This document shows positions 16,441 to 25,472 of a stretch of DNA of 64,000 bases, piece by piece (the first letter of the stretch is position 1; each line of letters begins with the position of its first letter). A program made the translations under genes and the position numbers. The notes below the pieces were generated by a model, which was not told the DNA's origin, made no database searches, and saw only the letters and a list, made by a program, of their open reading frames with translations. The stretch spans positions 1-64,000 of the forward strand of contig JAGCCU010000053.1 in NCBI GenBank assembly GCA_017651515.1, written 5' to 3'. Source of the DNA: Muribaculaceae bacterium. Lineage in GTDB: Bacteria > Bacteroidota > Bacteroidia > Bacteroidales > Muribaculaceae.

Positions 16441-17103
16441 ATGAACGTTAGAATCGAAGAAGGCTGGAAACAAGCCTTGAGCCACGAATGGGAATCCAGC
16501 TACTTTGCGCAGCTGGCGCAGTTTGTCCATGCCGAGTATCGTGCACATCGGGTATTTCCACCTGGGCGGCAGATATTTGCTGCCTTCGATGCTACGCCTT
16601 TCAACGAGGTCAAGGTCGTAATACTGGGCCAGGACCCATATCATGGCGACGGTCAGGCCAACGGCCTCTGCTTCAGTGTTAACGATGGTGTTCCCTTTCC
16701 TCCATCGCTGCTGAACATTTTCAAGGAGATACATGACGATGTGGGCACTCCCATACCTGCTAGCGGTGACCTTACGCGCTGGGCACGACAGGGCGTGCTG
16801 TTGCTTAATGCCACGCTCACCGTGGTGGCGCATCAGCCGGGCTCACATCAGGGACATGGTTGGGAACAGTTCACCGATGCTGCAATCCGTGCCTTGGCCG
16901 AGCAGCGCGAACACCTCGTATTCATCCTGTGGGGTAGCTATGCGATTCGCAAGGGCGCGTTTATCGACCGCCAACGGCATCTCGTACTCACTTCACCTCA
17001 CCCGTCGCCGCTGTCGGCACATCGCGGTTTCTTCGGCAACCACCATTTCTCCCGTGCTAACGCTTACCTCGCCCAGCACGGCATATCCCCCATCAACTGG
17101 TAA
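16441..17103 (+). CDS. ung: Uracil-DNA glycosylase, family 1
   Basis: Family 1 UDG, 220 residues. It removes uracil from DNA produced by cytosine deamination or dUTP incorporation. The catalytic Asp lies in 'VILGQDPYHGDGQANG' (about residues 60-75), the Phe stack in 'GLCFSV', and the DNA-intercalation loop in 'HPSPLSAHRGFFG' near the C terminus with the catalytic His. ATG 16441 is chosen because the upstream frame runs through the hydrogenase terminator. No clear promoter is seen in the 70 nt before the start, so limited read-through from the hydrogenase operon is possible. Confidence 0.96.
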   Translation: MNVRIEEGWKQALSHEWESSYFAQLAQFVHAEYRAHRVFPPGRQIFAAFDATPFNEVKVVILGQDPYHGDGQANGLCFSVNDGVPFPPSLLNIFKEIHDDVGTPIPASGDLTRWARQGVLLLNATLTVVAHQPGSHQGHGWEQFTDAAIRALAEQREHLVFILWGSYAIRKGAFIDRQRHLVLTSPHPSPLSAHRGFFGNHHFSRANAYLAQHGISPINW

Positions 17104-17487
17104 CAATTACGACGGCACATCTATGACGTGCCACGCCAAGTGTCAGCTCGGAGAGCTGAGAAGCAAGAGCCGAGAAGCAAGAACCGAGAGTCGAGAAGCG
17201 AGAACCGAGAGCCAATGATTCATACTCCCCCTAACCCCCTCTATCTTAGAGGGGGAACTGCTGACGAGAACCAAGAGCCGAGACTCACTTTGAAACCCGT
17301 AGGGCTGATGAGTATATAGGCTGGAGTGCAGCCGAAGGCGGAACTCCTGTAACCATGGCATTCTATGGTACTATAGCCCCATCGGGGCGGCAGTTAAAAA
17401 TCTGACAGTCTGTCGCCCTTACAGGGCTAAATCTGCAGTTCAGCAATACTTAAACTTTGTTTAATATTGCATTCACCTTGCACGTTA
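17104..17487. repeat. Intergenic cluster of short repeats and hairpins
   Basis: No gene is visible. In order it holds: a GGCAC/GTGCC hairpin (about 17114-17132); a run of AGAACCGAGA-type repeats (17161-17215) with an isolated copy near 17267-17284; a perfect 9-bp hairpin CCCCCTCTA/TAGAGGGGG (17235-17255) without a U-tract; and two more hairpins, CCCC-AT-CGGGG (about 17377-17388) and GCCC-TTACA-GGGC (about 17416-17428). Related AGAACCGAGA runs are at 19681-19710 and, on the opposite strand, 28439-28457. It looks like a site where repeats of the Bacteroidales intergenic type have accumulated. Confidence 0.75.
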
Positions 17488-17519
17488 TTTGCATTTTCGC
17501 TTGCCTTGCACTAACTTTG
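17488..17519 (+). promoter_or_regulatory. Promoter of gmd-fcl
   Basis: TTTG, 20 nt, TAACTTTG: an exact consensus match. The predicted transcription start is about 15 nt before the ATG at 17541, which rules out the longer in-frame start at 17457. Confidence 0.9.
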
Positions 17520-17540
17520 CAAAAAACTAAAAACAAGCCA

Positions 17541-18602
17541 ATGAACGAGAAAAATCATAAAGTGGCGCTCATCACGGGCATCACGGGTCAGGACGGCAGC
17601 TATCTGGCAGAGTTCCTGCTTGAGAAAGGCTACGAAGTGCACGGCACTTTGCGACGCAGCAGCAGTTTCAACACAGGACGCATTGAGCACCTATACCTCG
17701 ACGAGTGGGTGCGTGACATGAAGCAGCATCGTCTCATCAACCTGCACTATGCCGACATGACCGACTCAAGTTCGCTCATCCGTATTATCGAACAGGTGAA
17801 GCCCGACGAAATTTATAATCTGGCAGCTCAGAGCCATGTGAAGGTGTCATTCGACGTACCCGAATATACAGCCGACGTGGATGCCATAGGCACGCTGCGC
17901 CTAATTGAGAGCGTTCGCATTGCTGGCCGAGCCGACGTGACCAAGATTTACCAGGCGAGCACCAGCGAACTATACGGCAAGGTTCAGGAAGTGCCTCAGA
18001 GCGAAACCACGCCGTTCTATCCCCGCAGTCCGTATGCCGTGGCAAAGATGTATGCCTTCTGGATAATGAAGAACTATCGCGAGAGCTACGGAATGTACTG
18101 CGCCAACGGCATCCTGTTCAATCACGAGAGCGAGCGCCGCGGTGAGACTTTCGTCACGCGCAAGATAACCATGGCGGCTGCACGCATCGCCCACGGCAAG
18201 CAGGACAAGCTCTACCTGGGCAACCTTAATGCCCGACGCGACTGGGGCTATGCTCCTGATTATATCGAGTGCATGTGGCTCATTCTGCAGCAGCCTGAAC
18301 CAGATGACTATGTCATTGCCACAGGAGAGTATCACACCGTGCGAGAGTTCTGCACGCTGGCATTCCATTATGCAGGCATTGAACTTGACTGGCAAGGTGA
18401 GGGCATCAATGAAAAAGGCATCGACCGTGCCACTGGACGCGTATTGGTTGAAGTGGATCCCAAGTATTTCCGTCCGGCCGAAGTGGAACAGCTTCTCGGT
18501 GACCCGACAAAGGCGAAGGAGAAACTTGGTTGGAATCCCCACAAGACTTCATTTGACCAACTAGTGCGCCTTATGGTGGAATATGATATGAAAAACGTGT
18601 GA
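17541..18602 (+). CDS. gmd: GDP-mannose 4,6-dehydratase
   Basis: Short-chain dehydrogenase/reductase of 353 residues that converts GDP-mannose to GDP-4-keto-6-deoxymannose, the first step to GDP-L-fucose. The NADP-binding motif '[18 protein letters not shown]' starts at about residue 9; the catalytic Thr/Ser-Tyr-Lys set is in 'STSELYGK' and '[12 protein letters not shown]'; '[15 protein letters not shown]' is typical of Gmd. The start at 17541 follows the promoter closely and matches the family N terminus. The stop codon overlaps the fcl start (TGATG), so the two enzymes are co-translated. Confidence 0.96.
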   Translation: MNEKNHKVALITGITGQDGSYLAEFLLEKGYEVHGTLRRSSSFNTGRIEHLYLDEWVRDMKQHRLINLHYADMTDSSSLIRIIEQVKPDEIYNLAAQSHVKVSFDVPEYTADVDAIGTLRLIESVRIAGRADVTKIYQASTSELYGKVQEVPQSETTPFYPRSPYAVAKMYAFWIMKNYRESYGMYCANGILFNHESERRGETFVTRKITMAAARIAHGKQDKLYLGNLNARRDWGYAPDYIECMWLILQQPEPDDYVIATGEYHTVREFCTLAFHYAGIELDWQGEGINEKGIDRATGRVLVEVDPKYFRPAEVEQLLGDPTKAKEKLGWNPHKTSFDQLVRLMVEYDMKNV

Positions 18603-19678
18603 TGATGAACAAGGACTCTAAGATATATGTGGCAGGACATCGTGGATTGGTAGGCTCGGCCATCTGGAACAACCTGAAGCAGAAAGGATATACCAACCTT
18701 GTGGGCCGTACGCACAAAGAGTTGGACTTGATGGATGGCGTGGCGGTGCACGAGTTCTTCGACCAAGAGCAACCCGAATACGTCGTGCTTGCCGCTGCCC
18801 ATGTGGGTGGCATCATGGCCAACCTGAAATATCGTGCCGACTTCATCTACCAGAACCTGCAAATCCAGCAGAACGTGATAGGTGAAAGTTGGCGCCACGG
18901 AGTGAAGAAACTCCTATTCCTGGGCAGCACCTGCATCTATCCACGCGAGGCTCCACAGCCCATCACCGAGCAGGCACTGCTCACATCTCCGCTGGAATAT
19001 ACCAACGAGCCTTATGCAATAGCCAAGATTGCCGGCTTGAAGATGTGCGAAAGCTTCAATTTGCAGTACGGCACCAATTTCATAGCCGTAATGCCTACCA
19101 ACCTCTATGGTCCCAACGACAATTTCAACCTTGAAACCAGCCACGTCATGCCGGCGATGATACGCAAGATGCATCTGGCACGACTGCTCAACGAAGGTGA
19201 CTGGGACGGTCTGCGTGCCGACCTCAATACCCGTCCGGTAGAAGGTGTAGATGGAACTGCGTCTCCCGAAGTGATTACTGAACTGCTGTCACGCTACGGC
19301 ATCGACAGCCATTCACTGAAGCTGTGGGGCACAGGAGCACCGAGACGAGAGTTTCTCTGGAGCGAAGACATGGCCGATGCCAGCGTATATTGCCTGGAGC
19401 ACATTGATTTTGATGACGTGCGCGGAACAAATCCTGAGGTACGTAACTGCCATATCAACATCGGCAGCGGCAAGGAAATCACCATCAGACAACTTGCAGA
19501 GCTTGTCAAGCAGGCAGTGGGCTATGAAGGCTCCATAGAATGGGACAGCACAAAGCCCGACGGAACCCTGCGCAAACTCACCGACGTGAGCCGCCTGCAC
19601 GGCTTGGGATGGCATCACCGCATGGAAATAGAAGACGGCGTTCCGGCCCTCTATCGCTGGTATCTTGATAATTTATAG
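18602..19678 (+). CDS. fcl: GDP-L-fucose synthase
   Basis: Epimerase-reductase of about 358 residues that turns GDP-4-keto-6-deoxymannose into GDP-L-fucose with NADPH. 'IYVAGHRGLVGSAI' is the nucleotide-binding loop and 'NEPYAIAKIAGLKM' carries the Tyr-x3-Lys catalytic pair; Ser is in 'FLGSTCIYPREA'. A stretch of about 35 residues around 'LNTRPVEGVDGTASPEVI' is an insertion relative to the ~320-residue E. coli enzyme and is common in Bacteroidota. GTG 18599, ATG 18602 and ATG 18605 are all possible starts; the last gives 'MNKDSKIYVAGH'. GDP-fucose feeds capsule and protein O-glycan synthesis in this phylum; no fucosyltransferase lies next to it. Confidence 0.95.
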   Translation: MMNKDSKIYVAGHRGLVGSAIWNNLKQKGYTNLVGRTHKELDLMDGVAVHEFFDQEQPEYVVLAAAHVGGIMANLKYRADFIYQNLQIQQNVIGESWRHGVKKLLFLGSTCIYPREAPQPITEQALLTSPLEYTNEPYAIAKIAGLKMCESFNLQYGTNFIAVMPTNLYGPNDNFNLETSHVMPAMIRKMHLARLLNEGDWDGLRADLNTRPVEGVDGTASPEVITELLSRYGIDSHSLKLWGTGAPRREFLWSEDMADASVYCLEHIDFDDVRGTNPEVRNCHINIGSGKEITIRQLAELVKQAVGYEGSIEWDSTKPDGTLRKLTDVSRLHGLGWHHRMEIEDGVPALYRWYLDNL

Positions 19679-19680
19679 AA

Positions 19681-19710
19681 CCAAGAACCGAGAACCGAGA
19701 GCCGAGATTC
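19681..19710. repeat. AGAACCGAGA-type short repeat
   Basis: Three tandem copies of a roughly 10-bp unit (AGAACCGAGA, with variants) directly after the fcl stop. The same unit occurs at 17161-17215 and inverted at 28439-28457. Confidence 0.75.
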
Positions 19711-19752
19711 TCAGAGTATTCAGAATAACTTGTAACTAAAAAATATAGAATT

Positions 19753-20319
19753 ATGGGACTTTTAGAAAGTATTATCCGTTCGGCACAGGAAGGTGGCGGC
19801 GGTGGTGGCCTTGAAGACATCCTTGAGCAGCTGGGACGCCGAGGACAGTCTACTACAGGCAGCACTCTCGATGAAATCCAGCGTCGCAGAGGACAGCAAA
19901 GTGGCACCTCATACGATGAAGGAGACATCAGCATTGAAGATCTGGAACGCCAGATGGGTATAGGAAAAAAGAACGGCAATACTGAATACAATACTGGCGG
20001 CTACACGCAGAGCCAGCCTTATCAGCAGTATCCGCAGGAGTACCAACAGTATCCACAACAACAGCAGTATCCGCAGGAGTATCAGCAGTATCCGCAGCAA
20101 CAGCAATACCCTCAGCAACAACAATATCCACAACAATACCCGCAGCAGTATCCGCAGCAGGAAACCACTACCATCCCCATGCCTCAGGAAGAGGAGCAAG
20201 AACAGGAAGTGGGACAGACTACCGGAGGCGGCATGTTCGGCGGTGGACTGACCAGCATACTCAAGGTAATTGGCATGGGAGCCCTTGCAATGTATATTTT
20301 GAAGAAATTCAGGAAATAA
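19753..20319 (+). CDS. Unknown protein with Gln/Tyr/Pro tandem repeats and C-terminal membrane segment
   Basis: I do not recognise a family with certainty. The 188-residue protein starts with a short amphipathic helix ('MGLLESIIRSAQEG') and a Gly run, followed by a charged region. Residues about 88-137 are a low-complexity tandem repeat built from 'QQYPQEYQQYPQQQ' units. A Gly-rich stretch and a hydrophobic segment ('ILKVIGMGALAMYILKKF') end the protein, so it may sit in a membrane with the repeat exposed, although there is no signal peptide. The N-terminal part is faintly like DUF937/YidB proteins. It is followed after 18 nt by a TerB-like gene, and the pair ends in a terminator; a shared role is likely but unknown. 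Confidence 0.7.
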   Translation: MGLLESIIRSAQEGGGGGGLEDILEQLGRRGQSTTGSTLDEIQRRRGQQSGTSYDEGDISIEDLERQMGIGKKNGNTEYNTGGYTQSQPYQQYPQEYQQYPQQQQYPQEYQQYPQQQQYPQQQQYPQQYPQQYPQQETTTIPMPQEEEQEQEVGQTTGGGMFGGGLTSILKVIGMGALAMYILKKFRK

Positions 20320-20337
20320 AGAAAGGAGAGATTTGTT

Positions 20338-20709
20338 ATGGAAGACATAAGAACATTAGAGAAAGTAATAAGACTCGTGGCAAAGACAGGTCTCTTTTTT
20401 GCAAAAGTTGACGGCGAATACAGTGACCGTGAGCGAGCATTCCTGCAGGCATATATCGACCAGCTGGTCAATGCCGGAGGAACACCCGAAGAAGTACAGG
20501 CACTCATTGGCAACATTGAGGAACAAAACATTACGCTTGACAACGTCGTGGCCGATACCCGCGAAGTGCTGCAGTGCCTGCCCGACAATGATGCACGCAT
20601 AGTAAAAATTACGCTTTATTCATATATCAGCGACATCGTGGCTGCTGACGGTGATGACTGTCCAGCTGAGAAAGCCGCTTTCGAAGCGTGGTGCGAAGCA
20701 CTTTATTAA
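20338..20709 (+). CDS. TerB-like domain protein
   Basis: Protein of 123 residues, almost entirely a helical TerB-like (tellurite resistance B/DjlA N-terminal) domain. The typical acidic metal-site pattern is present in both halves: 'FAKVDGEYSDRERAFLQ' and 'DIVAADGDDCPAEKAAFE'. TerB-type domains bind metal ions and occur in many membrane-associated stress or chaperone systems, so the name does not imply tellurite resistance. No terC, terD or other ter gene is nearby. The gene is co-directional with the Gln/Tyr/Pro-repeat gene, 18 nt away, with a good AGGAGAG ribosome-binding site. Confidence 0.8.
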   Translation: MEDIRTLEKVIRLVAKTGLFFAKVDGEYSDRERAFLQAYIDQLVNAGGTPEEVQALIGNIEEQNITLDNVVADTREVLQCLPDNDARIVKITLYSYISDIVAADGDDCPAEKAAFEAWCEALY

Positions 20710-20730
20710 ATGCAAGATGCATGACACAAG

Positions 20731-20767
20731 AAGAACCGAGCCATTTTGACTCGGTTCTTTGCTTTAT
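20731..20767 (+). terminator. Terminator after the TerB-like gene
   Basis: Stem AAGAACCGAG / CTCGGTTCTT with a nine-base loop (20731-20759), followed by TTGCTTT. The stem could also slow transcription from the opposite strand, where the convergent B12 operon ends. Confidence 0.8.
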
Positions 20768-20790
20768 ACTTGAATCTTTAAGCTCTGCCC

Positions 20791-21993
20791 TTATATCTTC
20801 AAGATAATATTGATTATCGAGTTGACGTCCTCGACATCGATTACACCGTCATTGTTTAAATCGGCAGCAGCGTCCGGGTCGGCTTTATGCAGGATGATGT
20901 TGATGACGATGTTCACATCGCTCACGTCCACCATGCCGTTGCCATCAAGGTCACCACGCAGCACAGGAACAGCATCAGGGTGCAGGTCAATGCCACCGCA
21001 TACCTCAGTGCTGGTCTCCCCTATCCATCCGCACTGCTGCATCATGCCACTGTAGACCTTGATGAAGTCAACCTGTGACAGATGTTTGGGACTGCCATTT
21101 TCATCAACAGCCCAGCCGATGTCGAAACCGAGGTTCTGGTTGGATTGCTGAGCACCAGTCACGTAGCCATATCCATAATCGGGCCTGTTATCTACATATC
21201 CCCAACCGAAGTAATACTGTACCCAGTATTCCTGACCAGTCTCATTTGCGTTTTCTGCATTGTTCGGCAACTTTGTACCAGTAAAGGTGAGCGTCTCACC
21301 TTCGGCCCACCCTGGCCAATAGCTCTGTGTGTGGAACGCAAGTTTATAGATATATCCTTCGTTGACGCTGTCGGTGGCATTACTCGTCCAATGCACATAT
21401 TCCATATCGGTGATAAATGGAGTTGAACCAGGCACGGCAGTATGGTCCTCTTCGGGTTTATAATAGGTGACTGTGAAGTTCTTCTGTGTGCGAGGATTGT
21501 TGTATTCGCTGCCTGCAAGCTCATACCAAGGGTCATCGGGGATGCCGTTGCCGTTAACATCACGGCTTACCATCACGACACCCGGCTCGCAACTGCCGCC
21601 AGAAACCTGCAAACTGTCGGAGCCGAAAGCATTGCCAAACACCTGAAAGTCCTTTTCACCAGCAACGTTGACAACCGGATGGTCAAAGCCGAACACCACA
21701 TAGCCGCCAAAGCTGCCTAACGAAATCAGACCAGGTTTGACAACGACTGTCGTATCATAGACTATAGTGCCATCGGGCAATTCACCTTCCTCAATTGTGA
21801 TGGAGCCACATATTTTACTCTCCACCTTGGCAATCATAGATTCTTGGGTATCGCCCTCTTCAAATTTCGGCGAATCGTTCACAAACTGCCCGGGTGCCGG
21901 CATAAAGTCATACACCTTCGTTATATACGGCTTGTTCTGTGCTTGGACAGTCATAGCCAACAGAATTGCAAAAAATAAAACCTTAGTCTTCAT
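20791..21993 (-). CDS. B12-locus surface protein with dockerin-like tail
   Basis: Secreted protein of 400 residues with a Sec signal ('MKTKVLFFAILLAMTVQAQ'). The main domain (about 20-325) contains 'ISLGSFGGYVVFGFDHPV' and 'FQVFGNAFGSDS', a pattern I know from surface proteins next to BtuB-type receptors in Bacteroidota; it is beta-rich and its biochemical role is not established. The last ~60 residues form a dockerin-like pair of Ca2+-binding repeats ('GDLDGNGMVDVSDVN', 'AAADLNNDGVIDVEDVN'). It begins 15 nt after btuG, so it belongs to the riboswitch-controlled btuB-btuG operon. A part in B12 capture at the surface is inferred from this. Confidence 0.8.
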   Translation of the reverse strand: MKTKVLFFAILLAMTVQAQNKPYITKVYDFMPAPGQFVNDSPKFEEGDTQESMIAKVESKICGSITIEEGELPDGTIVYDTTVVVKPGLISLGSFGGYVVFGFDHPVVNVAGEKDFQVFGNAFGSDSLQVSGGSCEPGVVMVSRDVNGNGIPDDPWYELAGSEYNNPRTQKNFTVTYYKPEEDHTAVPGSTPFITDMEYVHWTSNATDSVNEGYIYKLAFHTQSYWPGWAEGETLTFTGTKLPNNAENANETGQEYWVQYYFGWGYVDNRPDYGYGYVTGAQQSNQNLGFDIGWAVDENGSPKHLSQVDFIKVYSGMMQQCGWIGETSTEVCGGIDLHPDAVPVLRGDLDGNGMVDVSDVNIVINIILHKADPDAAADLNNDGVIDVEDVNSIINIILKI

Positions 21994-22008
21994 TATAGTA
22001 GATTGTTG

Positions 22009-23157
22009 TTAATAATCATAAGTCGTTTCACCCAGAAAAGCAAAATGCCCAGGTATGTCACCCGTCCTTACATCCCATTTCAGCTTGCCGGCTGCATCGA
22101 AGCAATACAGGTGTCCCGGCGAGACGTAGTCTTTGGCATCGGTAACGAAAATGTCCTTTGTGATGGGATTCACGGCCACGCCATAAGGCAAGACGATGTC
22201 TTTCTCCGTGCCATCGGTTATGAAACACTCCGAAACCACTTGCAAAGTCTCGGTATTGATGACGGCATAGGTCACTTCGTTCTTCATTGTCACATAGCTG
22301 AACTGCACCCCTATCACATACAGCGAGTCGCCATCGAGCCACATATTGCTCACACGGCAGTCAAATGACTTGAGAAGCCGTTCGTGACGGGTATCATAGG
22401 CAAACAGCATGCTCTGGTTGTTGTAATAATCACCTCGTGAGAAAATCCACAACACACCACGTCGGTCGGCTCGGCATCCCTGCAGGTTGATGGCGATGGG
22501 TATGCGTGCCTCCTCCTTGAAAGACTCTATGTCAATCACCGAAATAGTGTTCTCGTAATTTGGGACCATATAGCCGCCGGAGTTCGCCACATATATCTTG
22601 CCGTTGACAATGTCAAGCTCATCAGGCTGGAAACCCACGTTGCATCGATTCACCACCTGAAGCGTCGCAGTATCCACCTTTGCCACATAGCCAATCTGCT
22701 CATAATCGGGATTGATGACCACCTCTCCTGCATAGCTCGTGACGTAGGCATAGCCCTCGTAGAACTTTATATAGCGACAATTGGGAATATTAATCTGCCC
22801 TATCTTCTTCACCGTGTTCTTGTCCATCACGTCAACCTTGTTGGAGCAGTTTATAACGGCATAGAGCTTGCTGCCGTAAATGCCCAGGTCGTTGCCCACA
22901 TCACCCATCTCTTTGGGCACGTTGGGATTGGCGAAGGCAAACACGTTGCGGGTGTATCGGCTAGTCTGGAAGTTGTAGTAGTCCAAAGTTGCCTTGTTAG
23001 ATCCCATGTTGCCTTCATTCAGTACATACATGCCCCTTACAGAAGTATATTCGGGCTGAGCAATCTCCACTTCCTCGGGGATGAAAATCACCTCTTCCTC
23101 TCGACATCCTGCAAGCATCGCGACAAGAAATGCATATATGGCTATCCGTCTAATCAT
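22009..23157 (-). CDS. btuG: BtuG-like surface B12-binding lipoprotein
   Basis: Lipoprotein of 382 residues with a lipobox ('VAMLAGCREEE', Cys about 18) and a seven-bladed beta-propeller of the YncE/DUF5074 type. The first blade begins 'GMYVLNEGNMGSNKATLDYYN', a sequence typical of BtuG. Known BtuG proteins sit over the BtuB channel at the cell surface and bind cobalamin extremely tightly. Here the start codon overlaps the btuB stop (ATGA), which supports the same partnership. Identification rests on family sequence, gene order and the riboswitch; residues that contact cobalamin were not checked individually. Confidence 0.9.
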   Translation of the reverse strand: MIRRIAIYAFLVAMLAGCREEEVIFIPEEVEIAQPEYTSVRGMYVLNEGNMGSNKATLDYYNFQTSRYTRNVFAFANPNVPKEMGDVGNDLGIYGSKLYAVINCSNKVDVMDKNTVKKIGQINIPNCRYIKFYEGYAYVTSYAGEVVINPDYEQIGYVAKVDTATLQVVNRCNVGFQPDELDIVNGKIYVANSGGYMVPNYENTISVIDIESFKEEARIPIAINLQGCRADRRGVLWIFSRGDYYNNQSMLFAYDTRHERLLKSFDCRVSNMWLDGDSLYVIGVQFSYVTMKNEVTYAVINTETLQVVSECFITDGTEKDIVLPYGVAVNPITKDIFVTDAKDYVSPGHLYCFDAAGKLKWDVRTGDIPGHFAFLGETTYDY

Positions 23158-25211
23158 ATATCGATTTTTAGAATAAACTTGAAATTACGTCCTGGCATGG
23201 GATAGTTCTGTATAACGTCATACTGCTGGTTGAACAGGTTGTTTACCTCGGCAGTAAGTTTAAGTTGTGTCTTGCCAAGCTTAAATCGATAGCTTGCCGA
23301 GATGTCGTGGGTATACCATGGCTGCTCATGATTGGCGAGAATGTTGGCACTGTTGTGATAGCGCTCGCCCACATAGATGAAACTATAGTTCACGTCAACA
23401 TCGCGCCATGCGCCGTGCAACGTGGCACTGCCGCTATGCCAGGGGATATAGGCAATCTGTCCCTTGTAGGTTTCTCCATCACCGTTGTCGGCAGGATTGC
23501 TGTAGTCTTGGGCACGCTGGTAGGTATAAGTGATAGCACCATCAACAATCAGCGATGCCACAGGCTGCATGACGAGGCGAGCCGACACATCGATACCCCT
23601 GATCTTCACCTTGCCGATGTTCATCATCATCCATCGATACTGTCCTGTACCCTTTGGCACCGCAATAATCTTGTCATTGACAATATTATAGTAGGCATCG
23701 GCACTAAGACGTACGGTCTTCACCACGTCCTCTTCACTGTTAAACTGATACATTATGCCCAAATTCCACTGCGTGACATACTCGGGGCGAAGGTTGGCAT
23801 TGCCTATGTCGGTATAATACAAATCATTGAAAGTAGGCATCCTAAAGATGCGTTTATAGAACGCCCTGATGTTCAAGTCTTGCTCCAACCATGGCTGATA
23901 ACTAACAAAAACAGCAGGCGTAAATTTGTCTAGATTGTTGTGGTGTTTATCTATCACCTCGTCTCCCATGCGCGATGAATATAGGTCGGTTACATGAGTG
24001 TAGAGAAGGCTTGCCTGCGCTTTCAGACGGCTCCACTTATATGCTGTTGCTAACGCTGTGAGCAAAGTGTGACGTGTGGGGTAGGAAAAGTTGACGAGTG
24101 TGGAGTTAAGGTAATTCCACTGGTAATCGACACTCAAATTCACGTCCCAGTCGGTCATGATGGTGTATTTGTTGGCTGAGGATACATATATTTCGTCCTG
24201 CCAGAACTTGTGGTCGAGGTACATCAGGGTAGTGTCGGGGTTCAAGTAGCGCATGTAGTCACGAGCATACTTCGCCTTGAGCATCATCTGGTAGCTTTCA
24301 TTCACTTTTTTCCTGAACGACCCTTGCGTGAAAAAGTTGCGGTCCCACTGACGTTGCGCCGTTTTCCACACGTTATTTACAATGGCACCAGGAATGCCTT
24401 TCTCACTGTCGTAGTAGTAAGCTTTGACATTCCATTTTCCGTCAGAAGTAACGCCAAACAACCCTCCCTCAAGCCGCAGGGCGTAGATATCTCCGTTTTC
24501 TCGCACAGCGGTTGTGTCCCAGGCCACGACTCCGTCGCTGAACAACTTGCGATAGCGGAAGTGGTACTGCCCCGTGGCATAAGTGTACTCAGCATTGAGC
24601 GACATGCTCAGATGACGGTTGAACTTATGTTCCCAACGAACCGAAGGATTGGCCAACCCGAATGACCCAGTTCTCATTGTCACATTGAGATTATCGCGCT
24701 TGCCTGTGGTAAACTTTGGATACTTCGTGCGTAAATAGATAGATCCTGCCGAGCCATAGTCGCGTGCCGACTGGAATATTTCGCTTTTCTGACCGTTATA
24801 AAGCGATATTTCCTCTATATTGTCGAGAGAGAACTTGCCCAAGTCTATCTGGCCATTTTGGGCATTACCAAGCTGGATTCCATCGTAGAAAATACCCATG
24901 TGGTTGCTGCCCATAGAACGCATGTCCACAGTCTTGATGCCCCCCACACCACCATAATCCTTGATTTGAATACCCGAGAAATAGCGCACGGCATCGGCTA
25001 CGCTGTGACTGTTGAGCACCTCCAGCTGCTTTCCGCCCAGCACTTGCGCAGGTATTACCTCGGCATATGGTTTGACAGCATAGATAGTAACATTGCGTAG
25101 ATACTGCATCGAATCGAGACGACCAGTACCCACTGCATTACCATCTTGAGCTTCACAGCAAGCAATAGCAATACACACAAAAGCAACCAACCATGTCAGT
25201 CTTCGTTTCAT
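23154..25211 (-). CDS. btuB: TonB-dependent cobalamin receptor BtuB
   Basis: Outer-membrane TonB-dependent receptor of 685 residues. A signal peptide (1-21) is followed by a plug domain with 'SVADAVRYFSGIQIKDYGG' and 'MRSMGSNHMGIFYDGIQLG', and a 22-strand barrel that ends in 'PMPGRNFKFILKIDI' with a terminal hydrophobic residue for barrel insertion. Size and plug match BtuB and lack the carboxypeptidase-like N-terminal domain of SusC. The upstream cobalamin riboswitch ends 22 nt before the start codon, and btuG overlaps the stop, so assignment to B12 (or other corrinoids) is strong. Expression should fall when B12 is plentiful. Confidence 0.95.
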   Translation of the reverse strand: MKRRLTWLVAFVCIAIACCEAQDGNAVGTGRLDSMQYLRNVTIYAVKPYAEVIPAQVLGGKQLEVLNSHSVADAVRYFSGIQIKDYGGVGGIKTVDMRSMGSNHMGIFYDGIQLGNAQNGQIDLGKFSLDNIEEISLYNGQKSEIFQSARDYGSAGSIYLRTKYPKFTTGKRDNLNVTMRTGSFGLANPSVRWEHKFNRHLSMSLNAEYTYATGQYHFRYRKLFSDGVVAWDTTAVRENGDIYALRLEGGLFGVTSDGKWNVKAYYYDSEKGIPGAIVNNVWKTAQRQWDRNFFTQGSFRKKVNESYQMMLKAKYARDYMRYLNPDTTLMYLDHKFWQDEIYVSSANKYTIMTDWDVNLSVDYQWNYLNSTLVNFSYPTRHTLLTALATAYKWSRLKAQASLLYTHVTDLYSSRMGDEVIDKHHNNLDKFTPAVFVSYQPWLEQDLNIRAFYKRIFRMPTFNDLYYTDIGNANLRPEYVTQWNLGIMYQFNSEEDVVKTVRLSADAYYNIVNDKIIAVPKGTGQYRWMMMNIGKVKIRGIDVSARLVMQPVASLIVDGAITYTYQRAQDYSNPADNGDGETYKGQIAYIPWHSGSATLHGAWRDVDVNYSFIYVGERYHNSANILANHEQPWYTHDISASYRFKLGKTQLKLTAEVNNLFNQQYDVIQNYPMPGRNFKFILKIDI

Positions 25212-25231
25212 CCGGGTCTCTATTTACCAAC

Positions 25232-25425
25232 TTGGCAGGTCTTCTGGCTCATTCCGCCTTCTTTGGGAGATGCTCCTTCCCACACGACTTCGCAGAATGC
25301 ATTGCGTGCAGTGAAACACCCCTAAGGACACATCGATTTTCGATGGGAAAATACAGCAGCACCGTCTGCTCGGGATTCTCACCCGATTCCCTTTTCACTC
25401 AGGCTATTATAGCTGAGCACCAAAT
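25232..25425 (-). ncRNA. Cobalamin riboswitch upstream of btuB
   Basis: The minus strand shows the conserved cobalamin aptamer parts: GGTGCT, AAAAGGGAATCGGGTGAGAA, TCCCGAGCAG, GCTGTATTTTCCC and the 3' GAGCCAGAAGACCTGCC. It lies in the btuB leader, ends just before the ribosome-binding region and lacks a terminator, so it probably controls translation. It is nearly identical to the element at 7825-8031. Confidence 0.96.
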
Positions 25426-25432
25426 CTTGATG

Positions 25433-25464
25433 CAAAATTACTAATTTGCACACCAACAGACTAA
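25433..25464 (-). promoter_or_regulatory. Promoter of the btuB riboswitch
   Basis: The minus strand reads TTAG, 20 nt, TAATTTTG. The -7 box (25433-25440) is exact and lies at the same place relative to the riboswitch as in the other copy; the -33 box is weak. Confidence 0.65.
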
Positions 25465-25472
25465 CATTTTCA

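Noticed and set aside
17457..17540. N-terminal extension of Gmd
   Set aside because: The extension contains the promoter and would begin before the predicted transcription start; the family N terminus begins at 17541.
20338..20709. Tellurite resistance locus
   Set aside because: Only a stand-alone TerB-like domain is present; no terC, terD or terZ, and such domains occur in many other systems.
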